Part shown: positions 32,275-40,727 of the stretch, one piece after another | Position numbering within the stretch: position 1 is the stretch's first letter | How the letters are laid out: each line of letters begins with the position of its first letter | Notes under the pieces: generated by a model | Seen by the model: the letters and a program-made list of their open reading frames with translations, nothing else | The model's database searches: none | Told to the model about the DNA's origin: nothing | Origin: an uncultured Coriobacteriaceae bacterium | Lineage (GTDB): Bacteria > Actinomycetota > Coriobacteriia > Coriobacteriales > Atopobiaceae | Direction of reading: 5' to 3' | Assembly (NCBI GenBank): GCA_900552935.1 | Contig: USBN01000007.1 | Coordinates: forward strand, 1-45,807 | Length of the DNA: 45,807 nucleotides | Made by a program: the position numbers and the translations under genes

Positions 32275-34743
32275 GTCCGGATTCGCCAAGACCTCACCAG
32301 GCGTGCCGCAGGCGACGATACGGCCGCCATCCTCGCCCCCTCCGGGGCCCATATCTATCACATAGTCCGCATTGGCAATAAAGTCCAGGTCGTGCTCAAT
32401 GACGACGACCGTGGCGCCCTGCTCCACCAGGCGCTGGAACACGCTGAGAAGGACCTCGACGTCGCACGGATGCAGGCCGATCGTGGGCTCGTCAAACACG
32501 AAGACGGCATCCTCCTGGCCACGGCCCATCTCACTCGCGAGCTTAAGGCGCTGGGCCTCCCCGCCAGAGAGGGCGGGCGTCGCCTCGCCAAGCGTGAGGT
32601 AACCCAGCCCCAGGTCATGGAGGGTCTGGAGCTTCTCGTGAGCGCGCTTGATGTCCGCAACGTGCGGCAGGGCCTCGTCCACGGAGAGGGCCAGGAGCTC
32701 CGGTAGGCTGAGGCCCGCGCCGTCGACCCCCTTCTCCACCCTGCGGATACCGGCGGCTCGGCCGCCAAACCTGCCGCCACGGCAATCCGGGCAGGCGATG
32801 TCCACGTCCGGCAAGAACTGCACGTCAAGAGAAATCTGGCCCGTGCCATCGCAGGTAGGGCAGCGGAGGCTTCCCGTGTTATATGAGAAGTCGCCAGCCT
32901 TGAGGCCGAGCTCGCGCGCGGCGTCTGTGCGCGCGTAGACACGGCGCAGGTCATCGAGCACGCCGCTGTAGGTGGCCACCGTCGAACGCACGTTAACGCC
33001 GATCGGTGTGGCGTCGATGAGGTTCGCTCGGCGGATGCCCTCGGCATCGAGCGCCGTCACGTGGGTGGGTAGCGCCTCTCCTGCCGCGGCCGCCGCGAGC
33101 GCCGGTATGAGCGTCTCGAGCACGAGCGTCGTCTTGCCAGAACCCGACACGCCCGTCACGGCAACGAGACGTCCTCGCGGAACGTCGACCGAGAAGGGCC
33201 TCACCGTATGGAGGCCACTCGACTCAAGGTGAATGCGCCCCAGGTCAAACATGGTGTCAGCGCTTGCCTGACACCTCGCCGCAACGCGCTTACCGCCCGA
33301 GAGGTAAGGGCCGATGAGCGACTCTGGGTTCTGGGCCACCTCGGCCACGCTTCCCTGCGCCAACACGCGACCTCCACCGGCGCCTGCCTCGGGACCCATC
33401 TCGATGATATGGTCCGCCGCCGCGAGGATCCTTGTGTCGTGGTCGACCATCACGACGGAATTGCCGTCAGCAATCAAGTCGCGCATCACGCCGAGAAGGC
33501 CATCGACGTTCGCGGGGTGCAGGCCGATCGAGGGCTCGTCCATCACGTAGAGCACGCCCGTGGTGCGGTTGCGCACGGATCGCGCGAGCTGCACGCGCTG
33601 GCGCTCGCCGGTGGAGAGCGTCGAGCCCGCACGGTCGAGCGAGAGATAGCCAAGGCCGAGCTCGAGCAGACGGCGTGCCGTGCTTTTGAATGAATCGCAG
33701 ATAGATGCCGCCATCGGGCGCATCTCGGCGGGAAGGCTCTCCGGGACGCCCGCCACCCACTCGTCGAGCTCCGCGAGCGTCATCCGCGTGGCTTCGGCGA
33801 GGTCGATACCACGCACGAGGGGTCCGCGCGCCGCGGCGGACAGGCGCGTTCCTCCGCACTCCGGGCAGGGTGCCTCCACAAGGTACTTCTCGACGCGCTT
33901 GAGGCCCTTCTCGTCCTTGGCCTTGGCAAGGGAGTTTTCGACCGTGCGCACGGCGTTGTAGTAGGTGAAATCAAGCTCGGCAAAGTCGTCGGTCTTCTTG
34001 GACTTATAGAGGATGTGGCGCTTCTCGGCAGGGCCATCGAAGACCATCTCGCGTTCCGCGGACGTGAGCTCGCAGAACGGCACGTCCGTGCGCACGCCCA
34101 TGGCACCGCAGACCTGCTTCATGAGGTCCCACATGAGACTACCCCACACCACCACGGCACCCTCGTCGATGGTCTTGGACTCGTCCGGGACGAGCGCTGC
34201 GCGGTTGACGGTGCGCACGATGCCCGTGCCGCTGCAGGCGGGGCAGGCTCCGCCGCTGTTGAACGCGAGGTCCTCCGCACCCGGGCCGAAGAAGCTCTCG
34301 CCACACTCGGGACAGACGAGGGGCAGCTCGGCCGCGACGTTGAGCGACGGCGGCACGTGGGCGCCGCAGTGCGGGCAGACGTGACTTCCCGCGCGCGAGA
34401 AGAGCAGGCGCAGGCTGTTGAGCAGCTCGCTTGACGTACCAAACGTCGAACGAACCCCAGGTACGGCGGGTCGCTGGTGGAGAGCGAGCGCCGCGGGCAC
34501 ATAGCGCACGTCATCGACACTCGCCTTGCCCGCCTGTGAGATGCGCCGGCGCGTGTAGGTCGAGAGTGCCTCGAGGTAGCGGCGCGACCCCTCGGCATAG
34601 AGAACGCCGAGCGCCAGCGAGCTCTTACCGGAACCCGACACGCCCGCGATGCCCACGAGCTCGCCCAGCGGGATGTCGACGTCGACGTTCTTCAGGTTGT
34701 GGACGCGGGCACCCCGCACCTCGATGTGGTCGATCTGGGTCAC
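32245..34743 (-). CDS. Excinuclease ABC subunit A, short class II form (UvrA2/DrrC-like)
   Basis: An 832-residue ABC-type DNA-binding ATPase with two nucleotide-binding halves: Walker A VSGSGKSS (35-42) and VSGSGKTT (about 540), signatures STGERQRVQLA and SGGEAQRLKLA, and Walker B YVMDEPSIGLH and FVFDEPTIGLH. Zinc sites CPHC/CPEC, CPAC/CPEC and CPTC/CPDC are present. It is about 100 residues shorter than housekeeping UvrA, typical of class II proteins linked to resistance against DNA-binding drugs rather than general repair. Start GTG with GAGGGGGC upstream. The 3' end lies in a tandem duplication. No drug synthesis or UvrB gene is near. Confidence 0.92.
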   Translation of the reverse strand: MTQIDHIEVRGARVHNLKNVDVDIPLGELVGIAGVSGSGKSSLALGVLYAEGSRRYLEALSTYTRRRISQAGKASVDDVRYVPAALALHQRPAVPGVRSTFGTSSELLNSLRLLFSRAGSHVCPHCGAHVPPSLNVAAELPLVCPECGESFFGPGAEDLAFNSGGACPACSGTGIVRTVNRAALVPDESKTIDEGAVVVWGSLMWDLMKQVCGAMGVRTDVPFCELTSAEREMVFDGPAEKRHILYKSKKTDDFAELDFTYYNAVRTVENSLAKAKDEKGLKRVEKYLVEAPCPECGGTRLSAAARGPLVRGIDLAEATRMTLAELDEWVAGVPESLPAEMRPMAASICDSFKSTARRLLELGLGYLSLDRAGSTLSTGERQRVQLARSVRNRTTGVLYVMDEPSIGLHPANVDGLLGVMRDLIADGNSVVMVDHDTRILAAADHIIEMGPEAGAGGGRVLAQGSVAEVAQNPESLIGPYLSGGKRVAARCQASADTMFDLGRIHLESSGLHTVRPFSVDVPRGRLVAVTGVSGSGKTTLVLETLIPALAAAAAGEALPTHVTALDAEGIRRANLIDATPIGVNVRSTVATYSGVLDDLRRVYARTDAARELGLKAGDFSYNTGSLRCPTCDGTGQISLDVQFLPDVDIACPDCRGGRFGGRAAGIRRVEKGVDGAGLSLPELLALSVDEALPHVADIKRAHEKLQTLHDLGLGYLTLGEATPALSGGEAQRLKLASEMGRGQEDAVFVFDEPTIGLHPCDVEVLLSVFQRLVEQGATVVVIEHDLDFIANADYVIDMGPGGGEDGGRIVACGTPGEVLANPDSLTGHYLCP

Positions 34744-34797
34744 GCTGCCCCCTCAGACGGCATTGCCAACGGTTGCTATTGTCCCCCACTCAGGAGA

Positions 34798-34831
34798 GCG
34801 GGGTGCGGGAAGCTGCCTTCCCACACCCCGC
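34798..34831 (-). terminator. Strong hairpin between the DUF134-NifX gene and uvrA
   Basis: The stem runs 34798-34812 with 34817-34831, 14 of 15 pairs, loop CTGC. It lies 55 nt after the DUF134-NifX stop codon and 55 nt before the uvrA start. There is no T-run, so it may terminate or stabilise mRNA. Confidence 0.6.
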
Positions 34832-34886
34832 ATCATCAAATCCGGAAATCGCGTTCGCCGCCCTGCCGGCAGCGGTGGCAGCGGAC

Positions 34887-35666
34887 CTAGTGGCAACCGC
34901 AGCCGCAGCTCTCGTGGCCCTCGCCGTGGTCGTGGCCGTGGCCACCGCAGCCGCATCCCTCGTGGCCGTGCTCGTGGCCATGGCCATGGCCGTGGCAATC
35001 GCAGGTGGCACCCTCGACCTGCTCGACCTCGCCCGCGAGGAACGCCTCGACGAGCGCGTCGCAGTCGCCGGAGCCACCGGCATAGATGGTGATCCCAGCC
35101 TGGTTCAACGCGTTGATGGCACCGCCGCCGATGCCTCCGCAGATGAGCGTGTCGACGCCGCTCTCCACCAAGACACCCGCGAGGGCACCGTGACCGGCAC
35201 CGTTGGAGCTCACGACCTCCGCGGAGACGACCTTGCCCTCCTCCACGTCATAGATCTTGAACTGCTGGGTCTTGCCAAAGTGCTGGAAGACGTTGCCGTT
35301 ATCGTACGTGACCGCAATCCTCATGATGCCCTCTCCCTTTGCCGGCCAAGGCTCGGCGTCGTTGTTGCAAGAAGCTGATGCATAGGCGACGTTGCCGCCC
35401 GCGATAACGAGGCGGCGGCCATTGACCAGGGCGTCCGCGGTCTTCGCGCGAGCACGCTCGCAAATGGCGGCGATTGTGGCGCGGGCAACGCCCATGCGCC
35501 GCGCAGCCTCCGCCTGACTCAGGCGCTCAAGATCAACGAGGCGAAGAACCTCGAACTCATCGACGGTCAACGTGAGGTCATCACCGCTCGCCAGGCCATC
35601 GGGAGAGAAGCCGAGGTACTCGGGTTCGATCCCAACACTCCTGACCTTCTGATGACGTCCTGCCAT
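34887..35666 (-). CDS. DUF134-NifX/NifB-type fusion with His/Cys-rich metal-binding tail
   Basis: A 259-residue three-part protein. Residues 1-95 are a DUF134 DNA-binding domain (LTVDEFEVLRLVDLERLSQAEAARRMGVARATI). Residues 115-218 are a dinitrogenase iron-molybdenum cofactor (NifX-like) domain (MRIAVTYDNGNVFQHFGKTQQF, TLICGGIGGGAINAL). Residues 222-259 hold 11 His and 7 Cys in HGHGHGHEHGH and CGCG runs, a likely metal-binding tail. It could be a metal- or cluster-sensing regulator. ATG codons at 35690 and 35681 are in frame, but twin palindromes overlap that region; the ATG at 35666 follows GGAG and begins the domain. A feoB remnant lies upstream on the same strand, hinting at iron. Confidence 0.85.
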   Translation of the reverse strand: MAGRHQKVRSVGIEPEYLGFSPDGLASGDDLTLTVDEFEVLRLVDLERLSQAEAARRMGVARATIAAICERARAKTADALVNGRRLVIAGGNVAYASASCNNDAEPWPAKGEGIMRIAVTYDNGNVFQHFGKTQQFKIYDVEEGKVVSAEVVSSNGAGHGALAGVLVESGVDTLICGGIGGGAINALNQAGITIYAGGSGDCDALVEAFLAGEVEQVEGATCDCHGHGHGHEHGHEGCGCGGHGHDHGEGHESCGCGCH

Positions 35667-35680
35667 ATGCTCCAACTCCA

Positions 35681-35701
35681 TTTCTGACATATGTCAGGAA
35701 A
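35681..35701. promoter_or_regulatory. Operator 1 of the DUF134-NifX gene
   Basis: A palindrome centred between 35690 and 35691 has a perfect core CTGACATATGTCAG flanked by TTT/GAAA. It lies 14 nt before the chosen start codon, so binding would block initiation. It shares its consensus with operator 2. Confidence 0.65.
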
Positions 35702-35733
35702 TACATTACGCCTGTCGATGAGGATTGCAAGTC

Positions 35734-35755
35734 ATTTCTGGCATACGTCAGAAAT
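35734..35755. promoter_or_regulatory. Operator 2 of the DUF134-NifX gene
   Basis: A second copy, ATTTCTGGCAT/ACGTCAGAAAT, with two mismatched pairs, centred 54 nt from operator 1 (about five helical turns). The pair suggests cooperative repression, possibly by the gene's own DUF134 domain (inference). Confidence 0.6.
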
Positions 35756-35760
35756 AGTAT

Positions 35761-35919
35761 GCCGCGTGGGCCATCCGACGCGGGGTTGTCGCGCCGCGTG
35801 GACGGCTGCCGCGGGGCTGTCGTGCCGCGCGGGCCATCCCGCCGCGGGGACGTCGCGCCGCGCGGGCGGCCGCCGCAGGGGTGTCATACCGCGCACGCCA
35901 TCCGCCACGGGGTTGTCGC
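35761..35919. repeat. 32-nt minisatellite, five imperfect units
   Basis: Five units of 31-33 nt start near 35761, 35793, 35824, 35857 and 35889. Each begins GCCGCG or CCGCGC, contains GGCCATCC or GGCGGCC, and ends GGGGTTGTCGC or similar. It lies between the twin operators and the feoB remnant. No coding potential is credible. Confidence 0.75.
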
Positions 35920-35935
35920 GCAGCCCGCCGTGTAT

Positions 35936-36600
35936 CTATGCAAGCCCCAGCAGCATGAACGCCGTATGGAACAAGAACGCCACCAGCCAGGCAACCGTCA
36001 CCTGCAGGGCGAAGACCGCAGCGGCGGAGCGCCCTCCCAACTCGGAGCGGACGGTACCGATCGCCGCCACGCACGGCGGATAGAGCAGCGTGAAGACGAG
36101 GAACACAAAGGCGGTCGCCGGTGTGAACAGCTCGGACAGTGTCGCGACCGAAGTCGAGCCAAACAGCACCGTCAGCGTCGAGATCACGCTCTCCTTGGCA
36201 ATGAGACCGCAGACGAGTGCCGTGGAGACGCGCCAGTCGCCAAACCCAAGCGGTGCGAGCGCGGGTGCAATCAGGCCGCCTAGCTTGGCAAGCATGCTGT
36301 GCGACTGGTCCGTAACCACGTTGAAGCGAATGTCGAACGTCTGGAGAAACCAAATTACGACAGACGCTGCGAAGATGATGGTGAACGCCTTGGTGATGAA
36401 GCCCTTCGCCTTGTCCCATGCGAGCATGAACGTCGTCTTGACGCTGGGGAGACGGTAGTTGGGGAGCTCCATGATAAAGGGGACGGGCTCACCCTTGAAC
36501 GCGGTGTGGTTGAGAATCACCGCAACGACCATACCAACGATGACGCCCAGCACATAGAGCGCGAAGGTGAGGGGCTCGCCTCCCGGCACAGCATGATAAC
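35936..36600 (-). pseudogene. feoB remnant: C-terminal membrane part of the ferrous iron transporter
   Basis: About 217 intact codons match the C-terminal third of FeoB: FKGEPVPFIMELPNYRLPSVK, the WDKAKGFITKAFTIIF gate, STALVCGLIAKESVISTLTVLFG and LYPPCVAAIGTVRSELGG. The N-terminal G domain and first membrane half, roughly 500 residues, are missing. Upstream sequence runs straight into the 3' end of the nitroreductase gene. A GTG at 36589 could start translation, but such a fragment would lack the GTPase. A deletion remnant is the simplest reading. FeoB normally imports Fe(II) across the inner membrane. Confidence 0.85.
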
Positions 36601-36658
36601 GCGAGCAAGACCCGCCTAACCACAGGCGGCGACGGAGCCGCCTCCCTCGCCGCCATGC

Positions 36659-37528
36659 CTACCAGCGACGGAGCCACTCCCCCATCGAGCGACCCATCTC
36701 GGCCATGAAACCGCTCGTGTGCTTACGCGTGTAGATGTCGCAGACGCGCTCTCCCGCCTCCGTCGCATGCGGGCGGAACATCGCGTCCATCTCCGCGACC
36801 TGTGCGTCCATCTCCTCCGGAGTCGCCCGGTGATAGCGCTCTCTCATCACGAGGTTCTTCACCGGATGGCCGATGGCAGGGCGCTCCTTGGCGGGAGTTC
36901 CCAGGATGAGCATGCTAAGGGGAAGCGTGTGCGGCGGCAGGCCAAGGAGCTCAGAGACCTCCTCCGCGTGCTCGAGGATGTCGCCAACGTAGCAGCTACC
37001 GAGACCCACGGCTTCGGCAGCGATTACGGCGTTCTGCGCGGCGCACACGGTGTCCTGTAGCGCGATTCCCAGCTCGCCAAGACCCGGCTCGCGGCGCGGC
37101 GCCTTGCCCGTACGCTCCGCGAATTCATCCGTGAAGCAGCCCACGTGCTCGAACAGGTCGATCCACTTGACGTAATCGACAACGAACAAGAGCGCCCACG
37201 GAGCGTGCGAAATCATGGGCTGGCCGTCGCACAGCACGCAGAGGCGGTCGAGCGTCGCCTGCTCGCGGACGTCGATGATCGAGTACATCATCATGGCGCC
37301 GGCAGAGGGCGCGCGGCTCGCGGCATGCAGCGCGGCAAGCCTCTGCTCGTCCGTCACGGGAATGGCGCGACCCTCGGCGTCCTTGGCGAACGAGCGCGTG
37401 GACGAACGTCGCTCGATCGCGGCAAGCACGGGATTCCCCAATACGGGCGCCTCGTCGTTACCCACCGGCATGCCACCGATGTCCATCGCCCCACTCGACG
37501 TCGCAGCAGCACTGTCATCCATAGCCAT
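36659..37528 (-). CDS. Nitroreductase-family protein
   Basis: A 289-residue FMN-dependent oxidoreductase. ERRSSTRSF (about 39-47) is the FMN phosphate-binding start. ASRAPSAGAMMMYS, LGIALQDTVCAAQNAVIAAEAVGLGSCYVGDI (central helices and the glycine-rich turn) and LILGTPAKERP follow. Such enzymes reduce nitro groups, quinones or flavins with NAD(P)H. About 35 extra N-terminal and 60 extra C-terminal residues exceed the basic fold. The ATG at 37528 follows GGAGG; the frame is open upstream but across the divergent gene. It diverges from a flavodoxin-ferredoxin. Confidence 0.88.
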   Translation of the reverse strand: MAMDDSAAATSSGAMDIGGMPVGNDEAPVLGNPVLAAIERRSSTRSFAKDAEGRAIPVTDEQRLAALHAASRAPSAGAMMMYSIIDVREQATLDRLCVLCDGQPMISHAPWALLFVVDYVKWIDLFEHVGCFTDEFAERTGKAPRREPGLGELGIALQDTVCAAQNAVIAAEAVGLGSCYVGDILEHAEEVSELLGLPPHTLPLSMLILGTPAKERPAIGHPVKNLVMRERYHRATPEEMDAQVAEMDAMFRPHATEAGERVCDIYTRKHTSGFMAEMGRSMGEWLRRW

Positions 37529-37619
37529 CACGCATTCGCCTCCGCATATCCGCAGGCGGCATCGCGGCCGCCCTGTATCATTACGTAGAGCACTCCCATA
37601 AATACCAAAAGGAGAGGCC

Positions 37620-38366
37620 GTGCGCATCGTCGAAATCATCTTTAGCCCCACCGGCGGCACCGAGAAGGTCGCCCGCGCCTTCGTCGAGGGCTGGGAGGGC
37701 GAAGTCAAGACCATTGACCTCGCCGATCCCGAGAAGGACTTCTCCACCTGCGCCATCGACGGGGATGACCAGGTTCTCATCGCCCTGCCCTCCTTTGGCG
37801 GCAGGGTTCCCACCATCGCCACGGAGCGCCTGAGCCGCATCCCCGGTAACGGCGCGGCATGCACCCTCATCTGCGTCTATGGCAACCGCGCGTTCGAGGA
37901 CACCCTGGCGGAGATGGAGGATACGGCCAGGGCTTGCGGCTTCAACGTCGTCGCCGCGGTGGCGGCCATCGCCGAGCACTCGATCCTCCCCCAGTTCGCC
38001 ACCGGCAGGCCCGATGCCGCGGATGCCGCGCAGCTCAGGGGCTTCGCCAGGCGCATCGCCGAGGAGGCGACGGACACACCGGCCATTCCCGGCAATCGTC
38101 CGTACAAGCAGGGAGGCCGTGGCGGCCTCGTCCCCAAGCCCACCGGCACCTGCGTCGGCTGCGGCCTCTGCGCGAGGGAGTGCCCCGCGCAGGCGATCGA
38201 CGCGAACGGCTTCGCTGCCGACCCCGAGACGTGCATCGGCTGCATGCGCTGCCTGAGGATCTGCCCCGTCAACGCCAGGGAGGTCAACGCTGCGGCCGTG
38301 GCCGCCAAGGCCGAGGCCCTCAGCCCCATCTGCGCCCTGCGAAAGGAAAACGAGCTGTTCCTGTAG
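37620..38366 (+). CDS. Flavodoxin-ferredoxin fusion (EFR1-type), second copy
   Basis: A 248-residue electron carrier. The N-terminus EIIFSPTGGTEKVARAFVEGW is a flavodoxin-like FMN loop. The C-terminus carries CVGCGLCARECP and CIGCMRCLRICP, two 4Fe-4S clusters. Overall layout parallels the gene at 28297-29052, but the sequences differ widely, so it is an old paralogue rather than a recent copy. GTG start with AAAAGGAGAGGCC upstream. The divergent nitroreductase may be its electron partner (inference from position). Confidence 0.9.
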   Translation: MRIVEIIFSPTGGTEKVARAFVEGWEGEVKTIDLADPEKDFSTCAIDGDDQVLIALPSFGGRVPTIATERLSRIPGNGAACTLICVYGNRAFEDTLAEMEDTARACGFNVVAAVAAIAEHSILPQFATGRPDAADAAQLRGFARRIAEEATDTPAIPGNRPYKQGGRGGLVPKPTGTCVGCGLCARECPAQAIDANGFAADPETCIGCMRCLRICPVNAREVNAAAVAAKAEALSPICALRKENELFL

Positions 38367-38499
38367 GGACGACGGGCCTCGCGGCGAGGAGAGCAGGTGC
38401 CGTGGCTCCTACGCTCGCGCCGCGTGGCGCCCAGTTCTTTGGGTAGACTCAATCCCGTGACCTGACCACCTGTGCCCACGACACAGAAAGGCATCTCAT

Positions 38500-39360
38500 A
38501 TGGATCGACGTCCCTCCCATCCCGTCATCAACTACGCGCTCCTCGCCCTTGGCTCCGCGATCGCGGCCTTCGCCGTGGAGGAGTTCCTCGTCCCCAACAC
38601 CATCCTGGATGGCGGCGTCATCGGCGTGGGCATGATGATCTCGCACGTGACGGGCATTCCCCTCGCCCTGCTCACGGTCATCTTGAACGCGCCCTTCGTC
38701 ATCCTGGGCGGCATCAAGCTCGGCCGCAGCTTTACCGCGCGCGCCGCCTTCTCGATGGCGACGTTCTCCGCGTGCGTCGAGCTCTTCGACGGCTGGGCGA
38801 ACGCCACCGGCGAGACCCTGCCCGCGGTTTGCTTTGGCGGCGTGCTTCTCGGCCTTGGCGTGGGCATCGTGATCCGCGGAGGCGGCTGCCTCGACGGCAC
38901 CGAGGCCGTGGCAATCCTTGTCAGCAGGAAGACCGACCTCGCCGTAGGACAGATGGTCCTCGGCATGAACATCGTCATCTACGGCATGGCAGGCATACTC
39001 TTTGGCGTCGACCGGGCGCTCTACTCGCTGCTCACCTACTTCATCACGTCGAAGGTGCTCGACATGGTCGAGTCCGAGATGGACCAGGTCAAGGCAGCCC
39101 TCATCGTCACAGACGACGCCACGGAGATTTGCAAGCAGATCTACAACCGCATGGGCCGCACCGTCACCATCATGGATGGCGAGGGCATGCTGAGCGGCAA
39201 GAAGAAGGTCCTCTACTGCGTCATCACGAAGTACGAGGTACGCGAGCTACGCGAAGTCATTGACTCGGTCGACCACTCCGCGTTCGTCTCAATCTCGGAC
39301 GTTTCTGAGATTATCGGCAACCACGTCAAGAGCACGGACGCCGCCCTGACGAGCGCGTAG
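38500..39360 (+). CDS. YitT-family membrane protein (DUF161 plus DUF2179)
   Basis: A 286-residue protein. The first 190 residues form about five or six membrane helices with the family segments VPNTILDGGVIGVGMMIS and RGGGCLDGTEAVAIL. The last 90 residues are a soluble DUF2179 domain (AALIVTDDATEICKQIYNRMGRTVTIMDGEG). Transport substrate is not known. GAAAGG lies about 14 nt before the ATG, a loosely spaced site. A type A palindrome immediately follows the stop codon. Confidence 0.92.
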   Translation: MDRRPSHPVINYALLALGSAIAAFAVEEFLVPNTILDGGVIGVGMMISHVTGIPLALLTVILNAPFVILGGIKLGRSFTARAAFSMATFSACVELFDGWANATGETLPAVCFGGVLLGLGVGIVIRGGGCLDGTEAVAILVSRKTDLAVGQMVLGMNIVIYGMAGILFGVDRALYSLLTYFITSKVLDMVESEMDQVKAALIVTDDATEICKQIYNRMGRTVTIMDGEGMLSGKKKVLYCVITKYEVRELREVIDSVDHSAFVSISDVSEIIGNHVKSTDAALTSA

Positions 39361-39361
39361 G

Positions 39362-39394
39362 AAGTTGACAAAGGGACAGTCCCTTTGTCAACTT
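39362..39394. repeat. Type A palindrome, copy A4 (single)
   Basis: A perfect palindrome centred on A39378 with AAGTTGAC/GTCAACTT arms. It lies two bases after the YitT stop and six before the DUF4236 gene's end, filling the convergent junction, where it could terminate both transcripts. Confidence 0.9.
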
Positions 39395-39399
39395 TTGCG

Positions 39400-40356
39400 C
39401 TAGTACGGGTTGATCGACCCGAACGAGAAGGTCGACCCGAGCTTGAGGCGACTCTCGAAGGCGTTGATGTCCTCGATCGGGTTAGTCACCGTGGTGGCGC
39501 GGAGCTGCTCTCTGGGGAACCTGGCGGAGTAGAGGTAGTCATCCGTCATGTCGCCGTCCTTGTTCCTGCGCTGCGTGTAGCCGGAAACCGTGACCTCCAC
39601 GATGTTGGCGTTGAGGTCGAAGATATTAGCGGCCATAAAGAACGCCAGGCCAAGCACGCAGACTGCGTACTCCTCCTTGAGCTGCTTCTGGGTCTTGTCG
39701 ACGACCTTTACCTGGCCGGAGGCGAGCTGCTTGGTCGTCGTCTGGGGTAGGTCCTCGATCTCCGGAAGGTCGAGGTCGAGGTAGAGATGGCCGCTCTCGC
39801 AGCCGATTTGCGCGCTCACAGTGGCGGGAATCTCGAGATTGGAAAGCCACTCCTCCACGAGGTCCACCATGACCTCGTCATCCGCGGAAAGGGCCGCCTC
39901 GAGGGCGCGCTGCCCCTGCTCGCCCGTGATGAAGACGGCGGCGGAGAGGTGCTGCGAGAGCTCGTCGGCGGTGAGCACCTGCGGCGCGAGCTTGTAGATG
40001 TCGATGAACTCCCTGCTCTTCTCCTCGGACTCCTCCTGCATCTCAGCCCAGACGCGCCGCTGCTCCTCGAGGTCGGGCGAGAGACGCGGACGCGCCGCGG
40101 CGACAGACCTCGCGGAACCGGAGCCGACGCTCCTGGCTTCGCTCGCGCCAGAGGACTTGGACGAGTGCTTGGAGCCGCCGAGCTTCGTGCGATAGGAAAG
40201 GCCGGTGCCCGGCAGGCCGGCGGAGGCATACATGCCCCTCTTGCTGATGTTGAGCGTGGCGCCCTTGGGGCCGAGGCTCAGGCTCGGGCCGCTCTTGCTC
40301 AGGTTGACGCGGATGCCCTTAGCCAGGGACACGGACTTGTGAAATCGAAGACCCAT
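39400..40356 (-). CDS. DUF4236-domain protein
   Basis: A 318-residue protein. The N-terminal 55 residues, MGLRFHKSVSLAKGIRVNLS then KSGPSLSLGPKGATLNIS, are the DUF4236 domain, whose function is unknown. A Ser/Ala/Arg-rich low-complexity linker (about 60-90) follows. The remainder is acidic and helical, with one moderately hydrophobic stretch (YAVCVLGLAFFMAANIF) and a beta-rich end. The ATG at 40356 follows GGGGGAG; longer in-frame sequence upstream is unconserved. No partner genes are apparent. Confidence 0.8.
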   Translation of the reverse strand: MGLRFHKSVSLAKGIRVNLSKSGPSLSLGPKGATLNISKRGMYASAGLPGTGLSYRTKLGGSKHSSKSSGASEARSVGSGSARSVAAARPRLSPDLEEQRRVWAEMQEESEEKSREFIDIYKLAPQVLTADELSQHLSAAVFITGEQGQRALEAALSADDEVMVDLVEEWLSNLEIPATVSAQIGCESGHLYLDLDLPEIEDLPQTTTKQLASGQVKVVDKTQKQLKEEYAVCVLGLAFFMAANIFDLNANIVEVTVSGYTQRRNKDGDMTDDYLYSARFPREQLRATTVTNPIEDINAFESRLKLGSTFSFGSINPY

Positions 40357-40437
40357 GCTCACTCCCCCACTCGAGACGTATGCCTCCATCTTACGGGTTG
40401 ATACGGACATCCCTGGCGCGTCATTCCACGGACACGC

Positions 40438-40473
40438 AAAAGCCCCTCCAGCGAATGCTCTCGCCAGAGGGGC
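40438..40473 (-). terminator. Rho-independent terminator of the former guaA
   Basis: GCCCCTC/GAGGGGC (40442-40448 with 40467-40473) with an inner GCGA/TCGC pairing is followed on the minus strand by TTTT. It closes the guaA remnant. Confidence 0.8.
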
Positions 40474-40521
40474 ACATCTTTGCAAGTCAGTTTTACTAGC
40501 TCGCGAAACGCCAGTCTCCGC

Positions 40522-40704
40522 TTACTCCCACTCGACCGTGCCGACGGGCTTCGGGGTCAGGTCGCAGCGGGCGCGGCAGATGCCGGGGACCTCGGCCGTG
40601 ATGCGGGCGGCGATGCGCTTGAGCAGCGCCCAGTCGAGCTCGAGGACCTCAGCCGTCATGACGTCATATGCAGGAACAATCGCGTTTCCCCACGTTACCG
40701 TCAA
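40522..40704 (-). pseudogene. guaA remnant: last 50 or so codons of GMP synthase
   Basis: The frame ends AYDVMTAEVLELDWALLKRI...AARITAEVPGICRARCDLTPKPVGTVEWE, which matches the dimerisation-domain C-terminus of GMP synthase, including the invariant TKPPGTIEWE-type end. The amidotransferase and ATP pyrophosphatase domains are absent. Upstream the homology stops about 50 nt before the 59-nt palindrome. The downstream terminator is intact. A full guaA presumably exists elsewhere in the genome. Confidence 0.8.
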
Positions 40705-40727
40705 GCTTTTTGCATCTCCGCCGCCGG

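Noticed and set aside
35761..35919. Possible CRISPR array or coding repeat
   Set aside because: Units follow directly on one another without spacers, and the reading frames are compositionally implausible.
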